Shown here: positions 6,226 to 11,138 of the stretch, in pieces
How positions within the stretch are numbered: the first letter of the stretch is position 1
How the letters are laid out: every line of letters begins with the position of its first letter
Origin: Spirochaetia bacterium
GTDB lineage: Bacteria; Spirochaetota; Spirochaetia; Treponematales; Breznakiellaceae
Direction: 5' to 3'
Assembly (NCBI GenBank): GCA_025997655.1
Contig: BNUW01000083.1
Coordinates: 1 to 11,138 of the forward strand
DNA length: 11,138 bases
The notes under the pieces: generated by a model
Databases searched by the model: none
Told to the model about the DNA's origin: nothing
Seen by the model: the letters and a program-made list of their open reading frames with translations, nothing else
Program-made: the position numbers and the translations under genes

Positions 6226-6282
6226 CCCTTCGTTATAAGAAGTAGGGGCCGTGATCCTCCGATGGGATCGCGGCTTTTTTTT
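6200..6282 (+). promoter_or_regulatory. Ribosome-mediated attenuator with three alternative stems upstream of the aminotransferase
   Basis: Segment 1 (6200-6208) pairs with part of segment 2 (6213-6221), 8 of 9 bp with a 4-base loop. Segment 2 (6210-6221) pairs with segment 3 (6249-6260) over 12 bp including one G-U, forming an antiterminator. Segment 3 (6248-6257) pairs with segment 4 (6265-6274) over 10 bp, forming a terminator. The 1:2 and 3:4 pairings each exclude 2:3, as in trp/his leaders. A ribosome stalled on the alanine codons would cover segment 1 and favour 2:3 (readthrough); one reaching the stop would cover segment 2 and favour 3:4 (termination). Confidence 0.72.
6248..6282 (+). 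terminator. Intrinsic terminator of the attenuator
   Basis: A 10-bp stem (6248-6257 with 6265-6274, one G-U pair) with a 7-base loop is followed directly by eight T residues (6275-6282). It lies 73 bases before the aminotransferase start and does not follow any full-length gene, so it is best read as a conditional terminator in the leader. Confidence 0.85.
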
Positions 6283-6355
6283 GCCCAATCGGTGGAAAGA
6301 AAGGCGTACTCCCCAGAGGAAACAGCCGGAACTAAAGTTCCTTGAGGAGTAAAAA

Positions 6356-7678
6356 GTGAGAAGAGACATCGTTCACCCCGGCGCGGGGAAGTTAAAGTAC
6401 GAGATTCGGGAAATCGTCGCCTTTGCCCGGAGTTTAAGCCGGTGGAATATCCCTATCCGGTGGGAGAACATCGGTGACCCGGTGAAGAAGGGTGAGCCGA
6501 TTGCTCAATGGATCAAGGATATTGTCCGGGAAAAGGCGGGGGAGGATCTGTCCTACGCGTATTCGGAGACCGAGGGCGCCCGGGAAGCCCGGGAATTTTT
6601 ATCAGCCCAGGTGAATAATCGGCCAAAGCCGGCTGGGTGTCCGGACCCGGTAAAAATTGAAACCGATGATATTCTCTTTTTTAATGGCCTGGGGGATGCG
6701 GTGGCCAAGGTTTTTGGGTTCCTTCGCCGGGAAGCCCGTGTGCTGGGTCCTTCCCCGGCCTATTCCACCCTGTCCTCCGCCGAAGCCGCCCATTCGGGCT
6801 ACGAGCATCTGACCTACCGGCTGGACCCCAACCGGGACTGGATGCCCGACATGGAGGACGTGGAACTTAAGGTTAAGTATAACGATTCCGTGGCGGGGCT
6901 CCTCCTCATCAACCCCGACAATCCCACCGGCGCGGTGTATCCCCTGGAAATTTTGCAGGAATTTGTCCGTATCGCCCGAACCTACGGCCTGTTCATCGTC
7001 TGCGACGAAACCTATGCCAATATCGTGTACGGGGGCGCCAAGACCGCCGCCCTTTCCCAAGTTATCGACGGCGTTCCCGGTCTGGCCCTGCGCTCCCTGT
7101 CCAAGGAGGTCCCCTGGCCGGGCGCCCGCTGCGGCTGGGTTGAGGTGTACAATCGCCACTCGGATAAGCGTTTTGATACCTACGTGCGGAGCCTGCTGGA
7201 TGCCAAGCGCCTTGAGGTCTGTTCCACCAGTCTGCCCCAGCTCTGTATCCCCGCCATCATAGGGGATCCCCGCTACCCGGATCACCTAATCCACCGGGCC
7301 GCCATGTTTGAAAAACGCGCCGAAGAAGCCGCCGCCGCCTTTACCGGTATCAAGGGGATCAGCCTGAAAAAACCCCGGGGCGCCCTCTACGCCACCGCAG
7401 TTTTCGATCCCGGTATCCTCGACGCGCTCATCCCCCGCAGCCTCCCGGTTTCCGACCCCTCCCTGGCGGAATACATCCGGGAACAAACCGCCAATGTTGC
7501 GCCGGACAAACGGTTCGTCTACTGGCTGTTGGCATCCGCCGGTATTTGTGTGGTTCCCCTCTCCGGGTTTGCCAGCGATCTCCCGGGCTTCCGGTTTACG
7601 TTACTGGAATATGATGATGAAAAGCGCCGGCAGATTTACCGGGCCATGGGACACGCGGTGAAGCAATATCTGAATTAG
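6356..7678 (+). CDS. PLP-dependent class I/II aminotransferase, candidate alanine aminotransferase
   Basis: A fold-type I aminotransferase of 440 residues. Visible motifs are YAYSETEGAREAREFL (68-83), LINPDNPTGAVYP (184-196), CDETYANIVY (216-225) with the PLP-ring Asp217, the Schiff-base lysine Lys250 in SLSKEVPWPGARCGW (247-261), and the substrate-carboxylate Arg413 in FRFTLLEYD. The INPDNPTGAVY and SLSK-GxRxGW segments resemble AlaA-type glutamate-pyruvate transaminases, but sequence alone does not settle specificity; aspartate or aromatic substrates remain possible. The start is GTG at 6356: TTGAGGAG (6342-6349) lies six bases upstream and an in-frame TAA at 6350-6352 blocks any earlier start. 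The alanine-coding attenuator directly upstream supports a role in alanine formation. Its stop overlaps that of the convergent glycosidase by four bases. Confidence 0.9.
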   Translation: MRRDIVHPGAGKLKYEIREIVAFARSLSRWNIPIRWENIGDPVKKGEPIAQWIKDIVREKAGEDLSYAYSETEGAREAREFLSAQVNNRPKPAGCPDPVKIETDDILFFNGLGDAVAKVFGFLRREARVLGPSPAYSTLSSAEAAHSGYEHLTYRLDPNRDWMPDMEDVELKVKYNDSVAGLLLINPDNPTGAVYPLEILQEFVRIARTYGLFIVCDETYANIVYGGAKTAALSQVIDGVPGLALRSLSKEVPWPGARCGWVEVYNRHSDKRFDTYVRSLLDAKRLEVCSTSLPQLCIPAIIGDPRYPDHLIHRAAMFEKRAEEAAAAFTGIKGISLKKPRGALYATAVFDPGILDALIPRSLPVSDPSLAEYIREQTANVAPDKRFVYWLLASAGICVVPLSGFASDLPGFRFTLLEYDDEKRRQIYRAMGHAVKQYLN

Positions 7679-8559
7679 TATGTCCTAATCCCCAGACACG
7701 CAGCCACCGCCCGTTCTTTACCGGGGATGAGGTCGTGGATGGGGATGTTTACCGGGCGGATCTTCCCGTCGGGATAGCGCAGAACCAGTGCGGTGGAGCC
7801 CCCGCCGTCAAAGTTGAGGCCGTCATCGGCGCCCAGTCGTTTCAGGATGACGCCGATTTCTTCTTCTGTTGCGCCCACGCTTCCCAAACGCCTGCCGTCA
7901 ATCGCCAGCAGGTAGAGGGTTTTCCCGTCCGCAGAGAGTCCCGTAGCGCTCCGGGGGTGCCGTGCAGCACGCCGGGTGTCCATAGCGAGTATTCGATCCG
8001 GAATTGCGCCGTCCCGCAGCACCACGAAAAATCCCCCCAGGGCATTACGGAGGTTTGCCAGGGTTTCGGCGTCCAAATCCCCCTGGTTTACAATTGCGGC
8101 GGAACCATCCTGATAAAAGACCAGCGCGTCAAACCGGGGGTTGGGCGGCGCGGCCAGGAAACCATCGGCCACCGCAATCCCCACGATGGTCCGGTCTTCC
8201 CCAACCACCGCCGAAACCGGGGCAAAGGGGGTGGCGTTGATCCCCGCGATACAGTCATAGTCCCGGACAAAGCCGCTGATGGTGGTACTCCTGGTGTCCC
8301 CGTTCACGACGAATTCCAGGTCGGGATTGCTCAGGTCAACACGGAGCGCCCAAAACGCCAGCCGGGGTTTCCCGGTACGCCCCTCGACGTAATCAATTCC
8401 GGGGGCAAAAGACTCCCATTGGGGGACCAATTCCCCCGGCACGGCGGCTCGAAGGGGAAACGAATCCGGGGGTGTGGTCAGTGGAGAGACGGACGCGCAG
8501 GAGAAAAAAAGTGAAATGAGGAACAGTGATAGGGGAATTAAGCTGAGCGTTTTTCTCAT
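7675..8559 (-). CDS. Putative lipoprotein with phosphodiester glycosidase (NAGPA/DUF2233) domain
   Basis: 294 residues. The N-terminus MRKTLSLIPLSLFLISLFFS followed by Cys21 is a lipoprotein signal peptide with a spirochaete-style lipobox (Leu-Phe-Phe-Ser-Cys), so the protein is probably anchored to the envelope. The rest matches the phosphodiester glycosidase family (PF09992): GINATPF (106-112, the family's GxNGxxF position), RHPRSATGLSADGKTLYLLA (200-219), DGLNFDGGGSTALV (246-259, hallmark DGGGS) and RAVAACLGI (283-291). Known members remove GlcNAc from phosphodiester-linked glycans; bacterial substrates are mostly unknown and may be cell-wall or envelope glycans. The start has no strong ribosome-binding site. 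It lies 15 bases after the TSCPD gene, so coupled expression is likely. Four bases of its stop are shared with the convergent aminotransferase. Confidence 0.88.
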   Translation of the reverse strand: MRKTLSLIPLSLFLISLFFSCASVSPLTTPPDSFPLRAAVPGELVPQWESFAPGIDYVEGRTGKPRLAFWALRVDLSNPDLEFVVNGDTRSTTISGFVRDYDCIAGINATPFAPVSAVVGEDRTIVGIAVADGFLAAPPNPRFDALVFYQDGSAAIVNQGDLDAETLANLRNALGGFFVVLRDGAIPDRILAMDTRRAARHPRSATGLSADGKTLYLLAIDGRRLGSVGATEEEIGVILKRLGADDGLNFDGGGSTALVLRYPDGKIRPVNIPIHDLIPGKERAVAACLGIRTY

Positions 8560-8574
8560 TTCGTGAGCAGAAAC

Positions 8575-8844
8575 CTATTCCGGCTTCGCTCCTTTCGCCT
8601 GTTCTTTTACCACCAGATCAAGGGCCTTGGCCAACTGGTCCGGGCAGGAAGTCTGCTTTGACCCGCAGCGCACCCCCGAAAGGCGCTTGCTCAGTTCTGC
8701 GGCGTCCATCCCTTCCGCAAGGATGGATATGCCTTTGAGATTGCCGTCACAGCCGCCGAGAAAGGACAGGTTGTGGACCTTGTTATCCTGGATATCAAAC
8801 CTGATCTTGGCGGAACAGGTTCCCTGGGTTGTATATTCGTACAT
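8575..8844 (-). CDS. TSCPD-domain small protein (TIGR03905 family)
   Basis: 89 residues beginning MYEYTTQGTCSAKIRFDI. It carries the features of this family: GTCS near the N-terminus, LSFLGGCDGNLKGIS (28-42) and VRCGSKQTSCPDQLAKAL (58-75), with four conserved cysteines (Cys10, Cys33, Cys60, Cys67). A related domain occurs at the C-terminus of vitamin B12-dependent ribonucleotide reductases. The stand-alone protein has no established function; the cysteines suggest metal binding. The start is taken at 8844 rather than the adjacent ATG at 8847, because AGGAG (8851-8855) is then six rather than three bases upstream and family members begin at MY. It is first in a two-gene unit with the glycosidase and divergent from the radical SAM gene. 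Confidence 0.9.
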   Translation of the reverse strand: MYEYTTQGTCSAKIRFDIQDNKVHNLSFLGGCDGNLKGISILAEGMDAAELSKRLSGVRCGSKQTSCPDQLAKALDLVVKEQAKGAKPE

Positions 8845-8864
8845 CATGCACTCCTGATTCCTCT

Positions 8865-8870
8865 AATATA
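8865..8870 (-). promoter_or_regulatory. Candidate -10 element for the TSCPD-glycosidase unit
   Basis: The minus strand reads TATATT, about 20 bases before the TSCPD start and ahead of its AGGAG site. The -35 is poor (TTTCTT at 17 bases, plus 8888-8893), and it overlaps the -35 of the divergent radical SAM promoter. Confidence 0.4.
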
Positions 8871-8882
8871 CTAAGCAAACCC

Positions 8883-8911
8883 TTGAAAAGAAACCTATAC
8901 GAGTGTATAGT
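8883..8911 (+). promoter_or_regulatory. Strong promoter of the radical SAM gene
   Basis: TTGAAA (8883-8888) and TATAGT (8906-8911) are separated by exactly 17 bases. The expected transcription start is about 8917-8919, that is, at the ATG of 8918, and there is no ribosome-binding site, so a leaderless mRNA is suggested. Confidence 0.72.
8895..8910. promoter_or_regulatory. Palindrome CTATAC-N4-GTATAG overlapping the -10 element, candidate operator
   Basis: Perfect 6-bp inverted arms with the 4-base spacer GAGT cover the spacer end and most of the TATAGT hexamer of the radical SAM promoter. A repressor bound here would block that promoter and might also affect the divergent one. It matches no LexA box I know. 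Part of the symmetry could be incidental to the TATA-rich -10. Confidence 0.45.
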
Positions 8912-8917
8912 ATCTTC

Positions 8918-10159
8918 ATGGATTTAGGTGATAAGTTGTCTATCCTGGCGTCATCGGCAAAGTATGACGCCTCCTGCGCCTCCAGTGGAAGCGGCAGGTC
9001 CGGGGCCTTTGGGGCGAACCTCCCCGCCGGGGTCTGCCACAGTTGGACCGGGGATGGCCGCTGCGTCAGCCTCCTCAAGGTGCTCTACTCCAACGCCTGC
9101 CGTTTCGACTGCGCCTATTGTGTAAATCGCGTCTCGGCGGACACCCCGCGGACCGCTTTCACCGTGGACGACCTGGTGGACCTGACCTGCCAATTCTACC
9201 GCCGCAACTATGTTGAAGGTCTCTTCCTCTCATCGGGGATCTTCACCGACCCGGACATGGTGATGGAAAAGCTCATCGCCGTTGCAAAAAGGCTCAGGAC
9301 TGAGGCGGGATTCGGCGGCTATATCCACTTAAAGGTTATCCCCGGTGCGGGCGAAAAGCTGATCCGGGAGGCGGGGCTCTGGGCGGACCGGCTCAGCGCA
9401 AACATTGAACTGCCCACGGATAAGAGCCTCCAAACCCTGGCCCCCCAGAAATCGGGGAAGGTAATTTTCGGCGCAATGGATGACGTATCCCGGTGCGGCG
9501 CGGAAAACGAGGAGGATCGCCGCAAAATCCGCTCCACCCCGGTGTTTGCACCGGCGGGCCAGAGCACCCAGCTTATCGTGGGGGCAAGTGAAGAGGACGA
9601 CCGGACCATCATCGGTCTTTCCGGCGCATTGTACCGGAAATACTCCATGCGGCGGGTCTACTATTCAGCCTTTATTCCCGTGGGCGTCGATGGCCGGGGC
9701 GGCATTCCCGACCCCCGGCTGCCTGCAATCCCCGGCCCGCCTTTGGTGCGGGAACACCGGCTCTACCAGGCGGACTGGCTCATGCGGTTCTACCACTTCA
9801 GCGCCGCAGAAATCCTGGAGGAGACCCCCTACCTGGACCGGCATGTGGACCCCAAAACCGCCTGGGCCCTCCGGCACATCGACCGCTTTCCCATCGACCT
9901 CCAATGGGCGGATTACGAGGAACTGCTCCGGGTCCCCGGCATCGGTGCAACTTCGGCCCGGCGCATCCTGGAAATCCGGCGGCTCCGGTCCCTCAGCTTT
10001 GACGGCCTCCGCCGCCTGGGGGTCGTGCTCAAGCGGGCGCGGTACTTCATCACCCTGGGGGGCGCTTTTATCGACAAACCGGAGGACCCCAAACGGATAC
10101 GCCGGATGCTGTCGGATCAGGATGGGGCGGGGCTGCAACTACCTTTGTTTGATTTTTAA
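8918..10159 (+). CDS. Putative DNA modification/repair radical SAM protein (TIGR03916-like)
   Basis: 413 residues. The radical SAM cluster motif is Cys61-x3-Cys65-x2-Cys68 (CRFDCAYC), embedded in CVSLLKVLYSNACRFDCAYC (49-68), which should bind a 4Fe-4S cluster that cleaves S-adenosylmethionine. The N-terminal KYDASC (15-20) and AGVCHSW (37-43), then LFLSSGIFTDPD (102-113), YIHLKVIPGA (135-144) and NIELPTDKSLQTLAPQKS (162-179), match the 'DNA modification/repair radical SAM' family that is often linked to a uracil-DNA glycosylase-like gene. A helix-hairpin-helix motif (LLRVPGIGATSARRILEIRR, 336-355) supports nucleic-acid binding. ATG 8918 is preferred over an in-frame GTG at 8903, because the GTG lies within the promoter and family members start at M-D-x2-x-KL-x-IL. 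No uracil-DNA glycosylase gene adjoins it; the M24 peptidase follows after 33 bases. The reaction is unknown. Confidence 0.92.
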   Translation: MDLGDKLSILASSAKYDASCASSGSGRSGAFGANLPAGVCHSWTGDGRCVSLLKVLYSNACRFDCAYCVNRVSADTPRTAFTVDDLVDLTCQFYRRNYVEGLFLSSGIFTDPDMVMEKLIAVAKRLRTEAGFGGYIHLKVIPGAGEKLIREAGLWADRLSANIELPTDKSLQTLAPQKSGKVIFGAMDDVSRCGAENEEDRRKIRSTPVFAPAGQSTQLIVGASEEDDRTIIGLSGALYRKYSMRRVYYSAFIPVGVDGRGGIPDPRLPAIPGPPLVREHRLYQADWLMRFYHFSAAEILEETPYLDRHVDPKTAWALRHIDRFPIDLQWADYEELLRVPGIGATSARRILEIRRLRSLSFDGLRRLGVVLKRARYFITLGGAFIDKPEDPKRIRRMLSDQDGAGLQLPLFDF

Positions 10160-10192
10160 AGGACGGTACAATTATGATAGGAGGATACCGGC

Positions 10193-11138
10193 ATGGAACT
10201 TACCTTACCGGAACTTGAACAACGCCGCGCGCGATTTACCGCCATGATGCACAGGCGCTTTCCCACCTGGGATACGGCGGTGATCATTGGAAACGCCAAT
10301 CAGTATTACTTTACCGGGACCATACAGAACGGGATATTGTTCATTTACAAAGACGGAAGCTGCCTCTACGGTGTGCGGCGCAGTTACGAGCGGGCAAAGG
10401 CGGAATCGCCCCTGAAAGAGATTATGCAGATTGCCGGATACCGGGACATTGCGGACCGAGTAGGTCCGCGGCTCGGCAATGTTTATATAGAAGGGGATAC
10501 CTTGCCGCTGGCGGTCCTGGAACGCTTAAAAAAATACTTTAAGATCACCTCGGTCAATTTTCTCGACACCATTATCAGAACGGTCCGGAGCGTAAAGTCC
10601 CCCTACGAACTCCATTGGCTCAAGCGGTCCGGGGAGCAGCACCGGATACTTCTGGAAGAGCGGGTAAGCGCCCTGCTAAGAGAAGGAATCAGCGAGGCCG
10701 AGTTTATGGGCGAACTGCTCAACGAAATGTACCAACTGGGGTACCACGGTTTGGCGCGGTTTCATCAAAGCCAGGTTGAGATGAGCGCGGGCCAGATCGG
10801 TTTTGGGACCAATTCTCTGTACCCCTCCAGTTTTGACGGCCCCGGCGGCGGTAAGGGCGGCGGTCCGGCGAATCCCCTGGCGGGAGACCGCAGCAGAAAA
10901 CTGAAACCGGGGGACCTGGTGTTCGTCGATATCGGTTTCGGCATCAACGGCTATCACACCGACAAGACCCGGGTGTTTATGTTCGGCGCGGAGCCTCCCC
11001 CGGAACTCGCCGCCGCCCACCGCCTCTGCCTGGACATCCTGAATTCGGCCGCTTCCCGGCTAAAACCCGGCGAGATTCCTTCGCAAATATACCAGGACAT
11101 TATGGCCGGCCTTTCGGAACAGGAACGGGACTGCTTCA
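10193..11138 (+). CDS. M24-family metallopeptidase (Xaa-Pro aminopeptidase-like), 3' end beyond window
   Basis: An open frame of 315 complete codons from ATG 10193 to the right edge, starting MELTLPELEQRRARFTAMMH, with AGGAGG at 10179-10184 eight bases upstream. The N-terminal region (about 1-140, including IIGNANQYYFTG) resembles the creatinase/prolidase N-domain. The second half is the start of the pita-bread fold, with FVDIGFGINGYHTDKTRVF carrying two metal-binding aspartates 11 residues apart, as in aminopeptidase P. The later His and Glu ligands would lie outside the window, so catalytic integrity cannot be checked. A glycine-rich insert (GPGGGKGGG) precedes the metal site. Expected to be a cytoplasmic peptidase acting on N-terminal Xaa-Pro bonds or dipeptides. 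It is probably co-transcribed with the radical SAM gene. Confidence 0.88.
   Translation, partial: MELTLPELEQRRARFTAMMHRRFPTWDTAVIIGNANQYYFTGTIQNGILFIYKDGSCLYGVRRSYERAKAESPLKEIMQIAGYRDIADRVGPRLGNVYIEGDTLPLAVLERLKKYFKITSVNFLDTIIRTVRSVKSPYELHWLKRSGEQHRILLEERVSALLREGISEAEFMGELLNEMYQLGYHGLARFHQSQVEMSAGQIGFGTNSLYPSSFDGPGGGKGGGPANPLAGDRSRKLKPGDLVFVDIGFGINGYHTDKTRVFMFGAEPPPELAAAHRLCLDILNSAASRLKPGEIPSQIYQDIMAGLSEQERDCF

Noticed and set aside
6150..6285. T-box riboswitch
   Set aside because: The antiterminator-terminator pair invites this call, and GGAGGATCGCGG superficially resembles a T-box. However, the UGGN-ACCGCG consensus and a recognisable Stem I with specifier loop are missing, whereas an alanine-rich leader frame explains the structure.
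6055..6369. 104-codon minus-strand frame upstream of the aminotransferase
   Set aside because: It runs across the leader frame, the terminator and the inverted repeat, overlaps the aminotransferase start, and has no ribosome-binding site or family resemblance.
8903..8917. GTG start at 8903 for the radical SAM protein
   Set aside because: The codon lies inside the TTGAAA-17-TATAGT promoter, upstream of the expected transcription start, and adds residues not seen at family N-termini.

Overview
The window looks like chromosomal DNA of a spirochaete, plausibly a Treponema of the termite-gut type. The evidence is indirect: a lipoprotein signal ending in Leu-Phe-Phe-Ser-Cys, GC-rich coding sequence with A/T-rich promoters, repeat-rich intergenic DNA, and a gene set (compact AccA/AccD, TSCPD protein, radical SAM 'DNA modification/repair' protein) typical of anaerobes. 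I see no phage genes, transposase, tRNA, rRNA or CRISPR array.

Layout from left to right. A membrane protein runs off the left edge (minus strand). A divergent plus-strand pair follows: a GAF/PAS-like/GGDEF diguanylate cyclase and a long-chain acyl-CoA synthetase, 19 bases apart and probably one operon. A 545-base intergenic region (3779-4323) holds a GC-rich inverted repeat, three tandem 69-bp units, and a 117-nt nested hairpin just past the end of accA. The minus-strand accD-accA operon (carboxyltransferase of acetyl-CoA carboxylase) comes next, its stop and start overlapping as TAATG. AccD lacks its usual N-terminal zinc ribbon.

The roughly 515-base gap between accD and a plus-strand aminotransferase is the most interesting part of the window. 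It contains a 24-codon open frame with five consecutive alanine codons. Three mutually exclusive RNA pairings follow, the last being a strong intrinsic terminator with eight T residues, about 75 bases before the aminotransferase GTG start. This is the architecture of a ribosome-mediated (trp/his-type) attenuator, with alanine as the apparent sensed amino acid. It predicts that the downstream AlaA-like aminotransferase is made when charged alanyl-tRNA is scarce.

After the aminotransferase, whose stop overlaps a convergent gene, comes a minus-strand pair: a TSCPD-domain small protein and a phosphodiester-glycosidase lipoprotein. Divergent from that pair is a TIGR03916-like radical SAM protein whose promoter (TTGAAA-17-TATAGT) puts transcription start at or beside its ATG, suggesting a leaderless mRNA. 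An M24-family metallopeptidase with a good ribosome-binding site follows 33 bases later and runs off the right edge.

Lipid metabolism (acyl-CoA synthetase, AccA/AccD), nitrogen metabolism (aminotransferase, peptidase) and c-di-GMP signalling occur side by side, but nothing in the sequence shows that they form a single system.
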